From Limibacillus halophilus (GTDB lineage: Bacteria > Pseudomonadota > Alphaproteobacteria > Kiloniellales > CECT-8803): a stretch of DNA of 64,000 nucleotides. Shown in pieces: positions 19,037-29,478 of this stretch. Positions within the stretch are counted from its first letter, which is position 1, and each line of letters opens with the position of its first letter. Location of the stretch: positions 1-64,000 of the forward strand of contig NZ_JACHXA010000006.1 in assembly GCF_014191775.1 (NCBI RefSeq). The letters run 5' to 3'. The notes under the pieces were generated by a model, which did not search any database, was not told the DNA's origin, and saw only the letters and a list, made by a program, of their open reading frames with translations. Both the position numbers and the translations under genes were made by a program.

Positions 19037-19393
19037 TCACCTTCTCTCGTCGCCCCCGACCCGCATTTCGCGCTCTTCGCGAATTCGCCGGTCGTAGTCT
19101 CTGGCGACCCTGATAACATTCATAAAGGCAGCACCTGATCCCAAGATGAAGAAAACGATCAACATCCAAGGCGTACTGCCCCACCACTGGTCGAGTCCGA
19201 TACCGATCCCGACCCCGACGGCCAGCGAGACGATCATTTCGACGACGATGCGGAACCCCACACCCATGCCGCGCGAATTAAGCCGTCCGCCCGCACCTGC
19301 GCCACGAGTCCGGCCTTCCAGCCGTTCCTTGGCACTTTGCAGCCGCGAATCAAATGACGTACGCGACTGACTTTCTTTGGGCTGCTTCCCCAT
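19037..19393 (-). CDS. atpI: ATP synthase assembly protein AtpI/AtpZ family
   Basis: A 118-residue protein with a charged N-terminal half and two membrane helices (VVEMIVSLAVGVGIGIGLD and MLIVFFILGSGAAFMNVI) joined by DQWWGSTPW. AtpI helps assemble the c ring. I chose the ATG at 19393 because AAGGAG lies just upstream; the frame remains open for 25 more codons without similarity. It is the first gene of the F0 operon. Confidence 0.88.
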   Translation of the reverse strand: MGKQPKESQSRTSFDSRLQSAKERLEGRTRGAGAGGRLNSRGMGVGFRIVVEMIVSLAVGVGIGIGLDQWWGSTPWMLIVFFILGSGAAFMNVIRVARDYDRRIREEREMRVGGDERR

Positions 19394-19497
19394 CCACTCC
19401 TTCGAGCGGCCTTGCGACCCTTCGGAAAGGATTGCCGCCCCCGCCTCTGACAGACACCAAACTAGCACCTGCCAATCGCCTCATCAAAGGCGCGCGA

Positions 19498-19526
19498 ACC
19501 TTACGGAGAGGCCTACCCCCTGTCAA
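19498..19526 (-). promoter_or_regulatory. Candidate promoter of the F0 operon
   Basis: On the minus strand a perfect -35 TTGACA (complement of 19521-19526) and TAAGGT (complement of 19498-19503) are separated by 17 bases. It lies about 105 bp before the atpI start, in the gap between smc and atpI. No other function is seen in that gap (19394-19631). Confidence 0.5.
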
Positions 19527-19631
19527 GACCCAAAGGCCGCCACTCAGAACTGCCCGAAAATGGCTGAAATCCGGGCAAAAACCACCAAAAAAGCCGACTG
19601 CGACATGACAGCCCAAGAGCCCTTTTCAAGC

Positions 19632-22600
19632 TCACGCAGTTTCGCGCAGCGCCTCTGCTGCCTCAAGATCAACGGACACAAACTGAGACACACCACGTTC
19701 GGCCATTGTGACACCAAACAGACGATCCACGCGAGCCATTGTCATACGGTGGTGGGTGACGACGAGAAAGCGCGTCTCGGTCTGCTCCGCCAACTCCGCA
19801 ACAAGGGAGCAGAATCGATCCACATTCGCATCGTCCAAAGGCGCGTCCACCTCGTCCAGAACACAGATTGGCGCCGGATTCGTGAGGAAGCAGGCGAACA
19901 ACAACGACAAAGCCGTCAAGGCCTGCTCGCCGCCGGAAAGCAGGGACATGACCTGCAAACGTTTACCCGGAGGGCTTGCCATGATCTCCAAGCCTGCTTC
20001 CAAGGGGTCATCGGCCTCCGTCAGGGCGAGATGCGCTCGCCCGCCGCCGAACAAGCGCACGAAGAGTTCCTGGAAATGCTCATTGACCTGCTCGAACGCC
20101 TTGAGGAGGCGTGCCCGACCCTCCTTGTTGAGACTTGAGATACCCTGGCGCAACCTGCCGATGGCGGCGATCAGGTCATCCCGTTCGTTCTGCATCCCCT
20201 CAATCTGCTCCTGCAGCTCGGCGGCTTCCGATTCGGCCCGCAGGTTTACCGGGCCGATGTTCTCGCGCTCCCTTTGCAAACGCTGCAGGCGACTTTCGAT
20301 CTCGTGACGGGGCGGCAACTCCTGACCTGGGTCAAATTCGGCCACTTCCAGCAGCGATTCGACACGCGCCTCCAAGCGCTCTTCAACCCGCAGTTCCAGG
20401 GTCTTTACCGTGGCCTGCGCCTGTTCGAGCAATCCTTCGGCACGAACTCGGTCTTCCCGGGCCGTTCCCAGATCGGCCTCCGCCGCCTTCACGCCGCGGT
20501 CCGCCTCGGCCTGAGCCGACTCGCCCAACGCCAACGCGTCCGCGGCCTCGCGTCGGCCCTGTTCGGCGACCTCTATCTTCTCCACCAACAGCCCGCGGCG
20601 CTCCGCCAACCCTTCCGGTCGGGTTTGCAGCCTCGCCAATTCGGCCTCGCCCTTCTGGCGACGTTCGCTCAACTCGGCCAAGTGCCGGGCCGCCGCCTCG
20701 GTCCTATCAATCCAGCCCTTGCGCTCGCTTTCGATGGATTGCAGTCGGTAGCGACGCTGCCCAGCCTCTGCCGTCAGACGGTTCAGAGTCGCCAAAGCCT
20801 CGCTTTGCCGGGCCCGGCGCTCCGCCAGGTCCGCACGCAAATCGCTCGCCCGCGCCCGCTCGGCGGCTAAATCCGGCAGCTCCTTGTGATCCGACCGAGC
20901 CATCGAGAGAGCCTGGCTGGTTTCTTCCTGCTCAGCCAGCAATCGTGCCTGCTGCTCTTCTAGGTTGGCCAGGCGAGCCGCCAGAGCCGAGGCTTGCTGA
21001 GCCAACCGATTCTCCGCCTGCCGGGCTTCGCCGACCTGCCGGAAGGCGGCGCGTTGCTCTTCCCTCAGCTCTTTCTCCTTCTCAACCACGGCTGCGACTT
21101 TCGCGCCGGCTGCCTTGAACCGCTGCTCCGCGGTCGTGACAGTCTGAAGGGCCACCTCGATCTCCCCGCGCACTTCACCAAGCCGATTGCGTTGCTGCAG
21201 GCGTTGCGCGGCCGTCGTGGGCGCACCCTGTCGCAACGTGTAGCCATCCCAGCGCCAGAGATCGCCATCGCGAGTCACCAACCGCTGGCCTGGCTGGAGT
21301 GCCGATTGAAGGCGTCGGCCGGTTGCCTTATCCGCAACCACGCCGATCTGCGACAACGCCCGGGTCAAGGCCTTTGGGCCCTTCACCCGGCCGGATAGAG
21401 GTTCGGCACCCTGCGGCAAGGCAGGCGGCCTATCCAATGGCGGCAATTCAAGCCAATGCGCGGGTGCCGCCTCGTCGCCAGAGGCGTCAAGCTCGTCGCC
21501 CAGCGCCACGCCCAGCGCCATCTCAAATCCGGCCGCGACCTTGACGGTGTGGATCAAGGGCGCCCAGATATCGCCTTCATCCGGTTCAACCAAAGCTGCC
21601 AGCGCGGCGGCCTCGGCCTCGCGCTTTTCCAGATCACGGCGCAGGGTCTCGAAAGCCTCCCGCTCCTTGGTTTCCGAAGCACGCACTTCCAGTGCTTCCA
21701 CCTCGATCCGTTCAACCATTTTCTCCAGGTCCGCAAGGCGCCGCTCCGCCGTCTCGCGTGCTTGCACCGCCGCCGCCAAGGCGCCCTCTGGCAGGGTGTC
21801 CGCAGCGACCCTTTCGCGCTGCGCCTCGGTCTCCTCGCGTTGCCGGGTTAGTCTTGCCAACCGAGTTGCCAGTTCGTCGATCCTACGCTCCAGCGCTCCC
21901 GCACGCTCGGCATCGGCGGCGATCCGCTGATTGAGCGCACCCAACTTTTCTTCCGTTTCCGCTGCCTCGACGGTGACTTTCTCCAAGTGTTCGCGGGCCG
22001 CCTTCTCTGCCTCGGCCTCGCCGGAGGAAGCGTCTTGAAGTGCTGTAACTTCCAGATCCAGGCGCTGCTGCGCCTCGGCTGCGTCCGCCGTGACAGCCTG
22101 CGCCCTCTGGGAATCCTGATCCAACTGCTCCAGACGCTCTCGCGCCGCTTGCACCGCCTCGGCCAGTTGCTGCTCCTCGCGCTGCAGGCTGTCACGCTCC
22201 AGTACCAAGCGCTGCAGTGCCGCAGCGGCTTCCGCCTCGGCCTGACGAAGCAACGGCAGCTTGGACGCGATATCGGCTTGAAGACTGCTACGGCGGGCAG
22301 CTTCCTCGGTGAGGCTTACAACACGCTCGCGAGCCGCCTCCAAGCGCTCCTCAGCCCGCCCCAGTTCCGCGGTCGCCGCCTCCGCGTCCAAATGCAGCAA
22401 CAGCGCTTCGGTGCGGCGCAACTGCTCGGCGATGTTGCGATATCGGCTGGCTTGGCGAACCTGCTTCTTCAGCCCGGCAAGCTGGGCTTCCAGAGCGCCA
22501 ATCACATCATCGAGACGCTCCAGATTGGTTTCGGCGGCGCGCAGTCGAAGCTCTGCTTCGTGACGGCGCGAATGCAACCCGGTGATCCCCGCCGCCTCTT

Positions 22601-23093
22601 CGAGCAGAATACGCCGATCCGTGGCTTTGGAGGAAATGATGGCACTGACACGGCCCTGGCTAACCATTGCCGTCGAATGAGCACCGGTGGCTAGGTCTGC
22701 GAAAAGCAGTTGCACGTCGCGCGCGCGTACCTCCTTGCCATTAACCCTGTAGTTGGAGCCGGAATTGCGCTGAATGCGCCGCACGATTTCCAGTTCGGTG
22801 CTGTCGTTGAACTGCGGCGGAGCGCTGCGATCGCTATTGTCGATGGTCAGGGCGACCTCGGCCAAATTGCGTGCCGGGCGGCTTGACGTACCGGCGAAGA
22901 TCATGTCGTCCATTTCGCCGCCGCGCATCCGCTTGGCGGAAGTCTCGCCCATGACCCAGCGCAGAGCCTCGACCAGGTTCGATTTTCCACAGCCGTTCGG
23001 ACCGACGACACCAGTCATTCCTGGCTCGATCACGACCTCCGTCGGATCGACGAAGGATTTGAAACCGGAAAGGCGCAGCTTGGTGAAATGCAC
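19632..23093 (-). CDS. smc: Chromosome segregation protein SMC
   Basis: A 1,153-residue condensin core ATPase that compacts and separates sister chromosomes. The head is split. Walker A GPNGCGKSN is near residue 35, and the ABC signature LLSGGEQALTALSLL and Walker B ICVLDEVDAPLDD are near residues 1040-1080. Between them are two long coiled coils rich in Glu, Arg, Ala and Leu around a hinge at about residues 500-640. The start is GTG with AAGGA five bases upstream. It lies 126 bp downstream of the dsbA-like gene. Partners scpA and scpB are not in this window. Confidence 0.97.
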   Translation of the reverse strand: MHFTKLRLSGFKSFVDPTEVVIEPGMTGVVGPNGCGKSNLVEALRWVMGETSAKRMRGGEMDDMIFAGTSSRPARNLAEVALTIDNSDRSAPPQFNDSTELEIVRRIQRNSGSNYRVNGKEVRARDVQLLFADLATGAHSTAMVSQGRVSAIISSKATDRRILLEEAAGITGLHSRRHEAELRLRAAETNLERLDDVIGALEAQLAGLKKQVRQASRYRNIAEQLRRTEALLLHLDAEAATAELGRAEERLEAARERVVSLTEEAARRSSLQADIASKLPLLRQAEAEAAAALQRLVLERDSLQREEQQLAEAVQAARERLEQLDQDSQRAQAVTADAAEAQQRLDLEVTALQDASSGEAEAEKAAREHLEKVTVEAAETEEKLGALNQRIAADAERAGALERRIDELATRLARLTRQREETEAQRERVAADTLPEGALAAAVQARETAERRLADLEKMVERIEVEALEVRASETKEREAFETLRRDLEKREAEAAALAALVEPDEGDIWAPLIHTVKVAAGFEMALGVALGDELDASGDEAAPAHWLELPPLDRPPALPQGAEPLSGRVKGPKALTRALSQIGVVADKATGRRLQSALQPGQRLVTRDGDLWRWDGYTLRQGAPTTAAQRLQQRNRLGEVRGEIEVALQTVTTAEQRFKAAGAKVAAVVEKEKELREEQRAAFRQVGEARQAENRLAQQASALAARLANLEEQQARLLAEQEETSQALSMARSDHKELPDLAAERARASDLRADLAERRARQSEALATLNRLTAEAGQRRYRLQSIESERKGWIDRTEAAARHLAELSERRQKGEAELARLQTRPEGLAERRGLLVEKIEVAEQGRREAADALALGESAQAEADRGVKAAEADLGTAREDRVRAEGLLEQAQATVKTLELRVEERLEARVESLLEVAEFDPGQELPPRHEIESRLQRLQRERENIGPVNLRAESEAAELQEQIEGMQNERDDLIAAIGRLRQGISSLNKEGRARLLKAFEQVNEHFQELFVRLFGGGRAHLALTEADDPLEAGLEIMASPPGKRLQVMSLLSGGEQALTALSLLFACFLTNPAPICVLDEVDAPLDDANVDRFCSLVAELAEQTETRFLVVTHHRMTMARVDRLFGVTMAERGVSQFVSVDLEAAEALRETA

Positions 23094-23219
23094 CCTGATC
23101 CTTCTCCTGTCTCTAGCCTCGTTGCCGCTTCATCCCGCTTCTCCCGTAAGGTGCGGTCGCTGCTTCACCAAGAACGCCAGAGACAATGAGACGCCGCCGG
23201 GACGGGCGGCATCCCCTCC

Positions 23220-23849
23220 TCAGGTTTTGGGCGCAACGCCTTCCAGGATTTTCTCGAGATCCTCAAATGACCGACCCCCGCGATAGACCTCACCGCCGAT
23301 GACGAAACTCGGTGTCGCCTCGATCTTATAGGTCTCCTGTGCATGCTTGAGTTTTTCAAGGATCCGATTTAACTGCGCTTCGTCCTGCAGACAGGCGTCG
23401 AAACGCTCGCGGCTCATGCCGCCGATTTTCGCCAGGGACGCCAGTTCTTCCAAGGGATTCTCCGCCCGAGACCACCGCGCCTGCTGTTGGTAAAGCATGT
23501 CGACAAACGCGAAATAAGCTCTGTCACCATCGAAACAGTGGGCAATCATCGCTCCGGTCAAAGCGACCCGGTCCAGCGGATAATCGCGGTACACCAAACG
23601 CGCCCGGCCGTCCTTGATCCAACTATCCTTGAGCGGTGGCAGCGTATCAGAATGGAACCTGGCGCAGTGCGGACAGGTCAGTGACGCGTACTCAATGATC
23701 GTGACCGGCGCAGCAGGGTCGCCCAAAATACGATCATCCTCGAAAACCTGCTCTTCCGCCCGTGCCGGATTCGGCATCAAGAAGGCACCACCACCCACCG
23801 CGAGGGTCGCCAGTGCCGCCGTTCCCAACATGATCTGCCGTCTTTTCAT
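23220..23849 (-). CDS. DsbA-family thiol oxidoreductase
   Basis: A 209-residue exported thioredoxin-fold protein. An N-terminal signal peptide (residues 1-32) begins KRRQIML, a weak twin-arginine pattern, and ends PARAEE. The active site CPHC is at Cys59-Cys62, and the cis-proline segment is EATPSFVIGG. It resembles the DsbA/ScsC/BdbD-like 'DsbA family protein' of alphaproteobacteria; whether it oxidises or isomerises disulfides cannot be told. It sits between the DUF721 gene and smc, a conserved order. AGGTGA precedes the ATG. Confidence 0.9.
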   Translation of the reverse strand: MKRRQIMLGTAALATLAVGGGAFLMPNPARAEEQVFEDDRILGDPAAPVTIIEYASLTCPHCARFHSDTLPPLKDSWIKDGRARLVYRDYPLDRVALTGAMIAHCFDGDRAYFAFVDMLYQQQARWSRAENPLEELASLAKIGGMSRERFDACLQDEAQLNRILEKLKHAQETYKIEATPSFVIGGEVYRGGRSFEDLEKILEGVAPKT

Positions 23850-23891
23850 CGTTCACCTACCATATATTGTGGATGCTATTCCGGTTCAGGA

Positions 23892-23942
23892 GATTCCTCA
23901 AGACGAGTCTTATCCACAGGAATTCCCCTCTTAAAGAGGGAA
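23892..23942 (-). promoter_or_regulatory. Leader of dsbA-smc with DnaA box and two GANTC sites
   Basis: The gap between the DUF721 gene and the dsbA-like gene holds two CcrM sites, GATTC (23892-23896) and GAGTC (23905-23909). A perfect DnaA box TTATCCACA follows directly (23910-23918). A bulged inverted repeat (TTCCCCTCTT/AAGAGGGAA) follows at 23922-23942. CcrM methylation and DnaA are cell-cycle regulators in alphaproteobacteria, so the combination upstream of smc may time its expression. This is a motif-level inference. Confidence 0.4.
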
Positions 23943-23986
23943 TGGGGCAGGTTTGCGGCAGGTTTGCAACTTAACTCTTCGCGAGG

Positions 23987-24529
23987 TCACCGCCGCGCGA
24001 GCAGTTGGCGGCCCAAGCGTTCCAGCGACGCCCGTAACTCGGGATTCTCCACCTCCGAAAGAAGAGCCTGCAGCTTTTGCTCCTCCACAGGCGTCAACGG
24101 CCTGGATGCTTTCGCCTTTTCCCAGGGGTCTGGATTGCCTCTACCCTCGGATTTCGAGCGCTGTCCCGGTAAAGGGCCTGTCTGAAGGCGGAGCTTAGCA
24201 ACCGCACCGTAACCGAAATACCCGTTGATCCGCTCTAGCACGACATCTTGACTATGGCTCAGTTCCGCTGCCCAGGCGCCGGATTCCACCCGCAGGGTCA
24301 AGACAGCATCGCGACGAATCTCCCGGTCCGGAAACCGCAGAGACACCGGCAAGCAATGGCGCGCGGTTTCCTCACCGACAATGCTGGGCCAATCGGTCAG
24401 GAAAGCCGCAAAGGCGCGGCCTTTACTGCCCAATGCCTTTCGGGCGATGCCCGCTCCCGCCGCACCAAGGCTGCGCCAGCCGCCGCCGCGTCGCTTCGAT
24501 AATCCGCTGTTTCCGAACTTTTCGGTCAC
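23987..24529 (-). CDS. DUF721 (DciA-like) protein
   Basis: A 180-residue protein with a DUF721 domain over about residues 25-120, recognisable from WPSIVGEETARHCLPVSL and the VLTLRVESGAWAAEL strand. DciA proteins of this family load the replicative helicase in bacteria that lack DnaC or DnaI. The alphaproteobacterial members are less studied, so the role is inferred. The C-terminal region has a basic linker and a short helix (LTPVEEQKLQALLSEV). The start is GTG. It is divergent from mutY with 47 bp between the starts. Confidence 0.78.
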   Translation of the reverse strand: MTEKFGNSGLSKRRGGGWRSLGAAGAGIARKALGSKGRAFAAFLTDWPSIVGEETARHCLPVSLRFPDREIRRDAVLTLRVESGAWAAELSHSQDVVLERINGYFGYGAVAKLRLQTGPLPGQRSKSEGRGNPDPWEKAKASRPLTPVEEQKLQALLSEVENPELRASLERLGRQLLARR

Positions 24530-24576
24530 CCTTGGCCTTTCCCTGGAACCGCGCCGCCCCCATTATTGCCAGCGAC

Positions 24577-25662
24577 ATGGAAAGCGCCACAAGCAATACC
24601 ACAATGACCAAGAACAACCGGGATCTTCCTGGTGCGCTGCTGGCTTGGTACAACCGTCATGCCCGACGCCTGCCCTGGCGTGCGCCGCCGGGCGCGAAAC
24701 CGGATCCTTACCGGGTCTGGCTAAGCGAGATCATGCTTCAGCAAACCACTGTTGTTACCGTTGGTCCCTACTTCGAGCGTTTCGTCGCGCGCTGGCCAAG
24801 TGTTCAGGCGTTGGCCGCCAGCCCCCTAGAGGAGATTCTGACCGAATGGGCCGGGCTCGGTTACTACGCCCGTGCGCGCAACTTGCACCGGGCGGCGCAG
24901 ATGGTCACCGACAAGTTCGATGGACGTTTCCCCGACGACGAAGCCGGTCTCAAATCACTGCCCGGCATCGGCGACTATACCGCTGCCGCCATCGCGGCCA
25001 TTGCCTTTGATCGCCCGGCGGCGGTCCTGGATGGGAATATCGAGCGCGTCACTTCCCGACTCTATGCGATCACGGAGCCCTTGCCAGGCGTCAAGCCGGT
25101 ATTGCGCCGTCTCGTCGCCGAGATCACCCCCCGGCAAAGACCAGGTGATTTCGCCCAGGCCATGATGGACCTTGGCGCGATGGTCTGTCAGCCGGCGCGA
25201 CCGCGGTGCCTGCTCTGCCCCCTTGTCCGGTTTTGCGAAGGAAGCGCCCAGGGAATTGCCGCCGAGCTACCACGAAAGGCCGCGAAGAAGGCACGACCGA
25301 CACGCCATGGCATCGCCTTTTGGATCACCGACGAGCAAGGCCGCGTACTCCTACGCAAACGCCCGGAAAAAGGCCTGCTGGGATCGATGACGGAAATTCC
25401 CTCAACAGATTGGCGGGAAGACAAGCCCAGTCAGAATGCAGCGGCAAACGCCGCCCCCTTGGCTCTGGACTGGAGCCCCTTGCAAGGTCGGGTAAGGCAC
25501 GTCTTCACCCACTTCAGCCTGGAGCTGGAAATCTGGAGCGCTGACGTGGAAGGGTCGGCGGCGCCGGAAGGCACCTTCTGGTGCCGCCTCGACGATCTCG
25601 GCAATCAAGCGTTACCCAGCCTGATGCGCAAGATCGTCAAGCACGTGCTGACGGCAAAGTAA
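24577..25662 (+). CDS. mutY: Adenine DNA glycosylase MutY
   Basis: A 361-residue base-excision enzyme that removes adenine mispaired with 8-oxoguanine. The HhH-GPD core has LSEIMLQQT with catalytic Glu51, LPGIGDYTA as the helix-hairpin-helix, and Asp152 in VLDGNIERV. The [4Fe-4S] ligands follow the pattern C-x6-C-x2-C-x5-C (CQPARPRCLLCPLVRFC). The C-terminal NUDIX-like domain (about 235-360) recognises 8-oxoG. The start at 24577 is a choice; the ATG at 24604 is an alternative and neither has a clear ribosome-binding site. Confidence 0.95.
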   Translation: MESATSNTTMTKNNRDLPGALLAWYNRHARRLPWRAPPGAKPDPYRVWLSEIMLQQTTVVTVGPYFERFVARWPSVQALAASPLEEILTEWAGLGYYARARNLHRAAQMVTDKFDGRFPDDEAGLKSLPGIGDYTAAAIAAIAFDRPAAVLDGNIERVTSRLYAITEPLPGVKPVLRRLVAEITPRQRPGDFAQAMMDLGAMVCQPARPRCLLCPLVRFCEGSAQGIAAELPRKAAKKARPTRHGIAFWITDEQGRVLLRKRPEKGLLGSMTEIPSTDWREDKPSQNAAANAAPLALDWSPLQGRVRHVFTHFSLELEIWSADVEGSAAPEGTFWCRLDDLGNQALPSLMRKIVKHVLTAK

Positions 25663-25674
25663 CTGCCGGATCGT

Positions 25675-26845
<1,171 letters not shown>

Positions 26846-26867
<22 letters not shown>

Positions 26868-27472
26868 TCAAAAACCGGTCGAAAAGAACGGCGATGTGCC
26901 AAGGTTGCGCCCTTGGATTTTAACGCTGCTAGATGGTCCGCCGTGCCATAGCCGCGATTGCGTTCCCAGCCATAACCCGGGAACTGCTCCGCCAAACGAT
27001 CCATCTCCAGATCGCGCGTTACCTTCGCGACAATCGAGGCCGCGGCAATGGAGAGGCTTCGACTGTCGCCTTTGACCACGGTATCGGCGGGAGATCCCAT
27101 TTCCGGCGGCAAGCGGTTCCCGTCGATCAGTAAAGCCGCAGGTCTGCATGGCAGGGAGGCAACCGCGCGGCGCATCGCCAGAAACGTGGCCTGGAGTATG
27201 TTAATGCGATCAATTTCCTCGACAGATGCCTGCCCGACCCCGACGCAGGCATTCCCTTGGAGAAATTGGTTCAAGCTTTCCCGCTTGCTGGGGCTCAACT
27301 TCTTGCTGTCATTCAACTGGGCAAGGAGCCGTGGGTCGAGCACCGCGATATCCAGAATGACCGCGGCGGCCACAACCGGTCCGGCCAAAGGCCCGCGTCC
27401 AGCTTCATCCACACCCGCCACTGGCGACAGGCCGCGTTCGATCCAAACCTCTTCGAGACGATAATCGGGCAT
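26846..27472 (-). CDS. rnhB: Ribonuclease HII
   Basis: A 208-residue RNase H2 that removes single ribonucleotides and RNA primers from DNA. The acidic site is visible in VDEAGRGPLAGPV (Asp-Glu), in LIDGNRLP, and in the KVTRD segment. YGWERNRGYGT provides the 5'-RNA/DNA junction tyrosine context. The start overlaps the antiporter stop as TGATG, so translation is coupled. The adjacent downstream gene is ccrM, a common alphaproteobacterial pairing. Confidence 0.95.
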
Positions 27473-28929
27473 CAGAAGGGAATTGGGGGCAGCCCGCTAG
27501 CGGCGTCCTTCGCTCGGGCCTCGTCATCCAGGTTGTCGTATTTCGGGTCATCGTCACGGTCTTCCGATTTAACGGAAGAATTCCAGCCGAACAGCGCAGA
27601 GAGCCGCGCGACCAGCTTCAATATTTCGCTACGCTCTGGCTGCAGGATCAGGCGAAACAACTCGCGGCCCGACGAAACGCCAGCCAGGGAGTAGCGCAGT
27701 GTTCGGCGCGCCACCACCATCCAAGCCGGAGAAAAAACGAGACTGAGCACCGTAACCGCCACGATCAGGCGATAGGTTTCGTCGCCCAAAAGTCCAAAGG
27801 CCAAGGCCAGAGCCCCGAGCACGAAAGCAAATTCGCCTATCTGACCGAGCAGAGCACCCGGCACCACCGCGCACTCCCAGGATTCTCCCAGCAGACGCAG
27901 GAAAGCGATGTTGGCCGCCGTCTTGACGAGCAAGACCAGCAGTACGAGCAGGCAGACCAACAGCAGATTGTCGACGATGAAATCAAGATCGATCAGCAAG
28001 CCGATCGACAGGAAGAAAACCATGACCAGGATGGATTGCACGGGCAGGATGCTTTGCTGCATCTCGTGGCTGGAGCGTGAGTTGCCGATAACGAGCCCCG
28101 CCAAGAAAGCGCCATAGGCCGTGGAAAGACCAATCAGTCCTGAAATCGCGGCGGCGGCAAAGCAAAAGGTGATGCCGCCCAAGACCCTCAGATCCGGGTT
28201 CTTGGTAATAATCGCACTGAAAGGCAGTTGCACCGGGCCGCGACGCAAAAGAACGAACACCAGCACCGCCATGATGCCCAGAGCCAGAATCAGCTTTCCG
28301 GCAATGCCCCAACCAAGCCCATCGCCGCTACCGAACGCGGCGATCACCAGCATCATGGGGACCACCGCCAGATCCTGGGCGATCAGGACACCAACGGCGA
28401 TCTGCCCGCTGCGTTCCTCAAGGTCACCGAGATCCTCAAGCATTTTGATTGCAACTGCCGTCGAGGAGAGCGAGAGGACGAAGGCCAACACAAGCGTCTC
28501 CGGCGTATCCCATCCGAGGATAAAGCCCACAAGAAACGCCGCCGCAAGGCCCAGCGTCAGTTGCAATCCGAAGGTTCCAAAGGCAATTCGCCACAACTGG
28601 CTGAAGGTCTTGAGCGAAAGCTCCATGCCGACCAGAAACAGCAACAGGATAACCCCCAATTCGGCCATGAACTGGATCAGTTCCCGGTTTTCAACCAGTC
28701 CCAGCGCCGAAGGGCCCATCACAAGCCCCGCCAGAATGTAACCGACAGCGGCAGGCTGCTTGATCCTGGCCAGCAATACCCCGCATGCCAAAGCGATCAC
28801 CACGACGATCGCAAGGCCGGTCAGATGTCCAAGTGCGGCGCCATGGTCCATCGCAGCGCCAGCAGCATCAACCGCATTGGCCGCAGCTTGTTCGCCGGTA
28901 ATGGTAGGCGTGATCCCCGATTCACTCAT
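27472..28929 (-). CDS. CPA2-type cation:proton antiporter (KefB/GerN-like)
   Basis: A 485-residue membrane protein with about 12-13 helices of the Na+/H+ exchanger (CPA2) family. Landmarks are GYILAGLVMGPSALG, FLVGMELSL, and LSLSSTAVAIKMLEDLG followed by GQIAVGVLIAQDLAVVP. It lacks a long RCK/TrkA-N domain; only a short charged tail of about 75 residues follows the last helix. Substrate (K+ or Na+) is not clear. The ATG at 28929 is chosen; a GTG two codons upstream is also in frame. It heads the antiporter-rnhB-ccrM set. Confidence 0.88.
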   Translation of the reverse strand: MSESGITPTITGEQAAANAVDAAGAAMDHGAALGHLTGLAIVVVIALACGVLLARIKQPAAVGYILAGLVMGPSALGLVENRELIQFMAELGVILLLFLVGMELSLKTFSQLWRIAFGTFGLQLTLGLAAAFLVGFILGWDTPETLVLAFVLSLSSTAVAIKMLEDLGDLEERSGQIAVGVLIAQDLAVVPMMLVIAAFGSGDGLGWGIAGKLILALGIMAVLVFVLLRRGPVQLPFSAIITKNPDLRVLGGITFCFAAAAISGLIGLSTAYGAFLAGLVIGNSRSSHEMQQSILPVQSILVMVFFLSIGLLIDLDFIVDNLLLVCLLVLLVLLVKTAANIAFLRLLGESWECAVVPGALLGQIGEFAFVLGALALAFGLLGDETYRLIVAVTVLSLVFSPAWMVVARRTLRYSLAGVSSGRELFRLILQPERSEILKLVARLSALFGWNSSVKSEDRDDDPKYDNLDDEARAKDAASGLPPIPF

Positions 28930-29005
28930 GGCCACAGCCTAGCATGGCCCGTCGCATCCATTGAACCGGATTTACGCAGAGAAAGGTAAAAGGCGCCGCC
29001 TTGGG

Positions 29006-29356
29006 TCAGTGCATCCGAGATCCGTTGGGTACTGGCTTGTCGGCAGCCAGCAATACCACTGCGCCATTCTCGTCAGCCAGTCCCAGCACAAGTACCTCGC
29101 TCATGAACTTGCCGATCTGCTTAGCCGGGAAATTAACGACGCCCAGAACCTGTCGGCCCGGCAGCTCCTCGGGCTTGTAATGCACCGTAATCTGGGCGCT
29201 CGTCTTGCGTTCGCCAATCTCAGGGCCGAAGTCAATCCACAACTTGATCGCCGGCTTTCGGGCCTCGGGATAGGGCTCGGTCCGTAGTATCGTCCCCACA
29301 CGAATATCCACCTTGAGAAAATCGTCGAAGCCGATCAGTTTATCCTCGTCGTTCAT
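29006..29356 (-). CDS. csaA: CsaA-like tRNA-binding protein
   Basis: A 116-residue single OB-fold protein of the EMAP/tRNA-binding domain family. [12 protein letters not shown] at the N terminus and the core [34 protein letters not shown] are the family hallmarks. CsaA proteins form dimers and bind tRNA or act as secretion chaperones; the true cellular role is uncertain. It stands alone between two minus-strand genes, with a terminator just upstream that isolates it from the peroxiredoxin transcript. Confidence 0.88.
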   Translation of the reverse strand: MNDEDKLIGFDDFLKVDIRVGTILRTEPYPEARKPAIKLWIDFGPEIGERKTSAQITVHYKPEELPGRQVLGVVNFPAKQIGKFMSEVLVLGLADENGAVVLLAADKPVPNGSRMH

Positions 29357-29420
29357 CGCAGCTGTCCCTGACGTTCTTGGGTTTGCTCGCCAGCCTTAGA
29401 CAAAGCTTCGGCATTGCTCA

Positions 29421-29455
29421 AGAAAAAGGCGGCCCCTCGCGGCAACCGCCTTTCT
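29421..29455 (-). terminator. Intrinsic terminator after the peroxiredoxin gene
   Basis: The stem AAAGGCGG/CCGCCTTT (29425-29432 with 29446-29453) encloses a 13-base loop and is followed on the minus strand by TTTTTCT. It lies 26 bases past the peroxiredoxin stop codon. The A-rich left arm gives the minus strand a clear U tract; the other strand has a weaker one. Confidence 0.8.
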
Positions 29456-29478
29456 CGTCGCTTGCAATCCGAGCGGGC

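Noticed and set aside
20135-21118. Proline/arginine-rich 327-codon frame antisense to smc
   Set aside because: Low-complexity product of reading the smc coiled-coil codons backwards.
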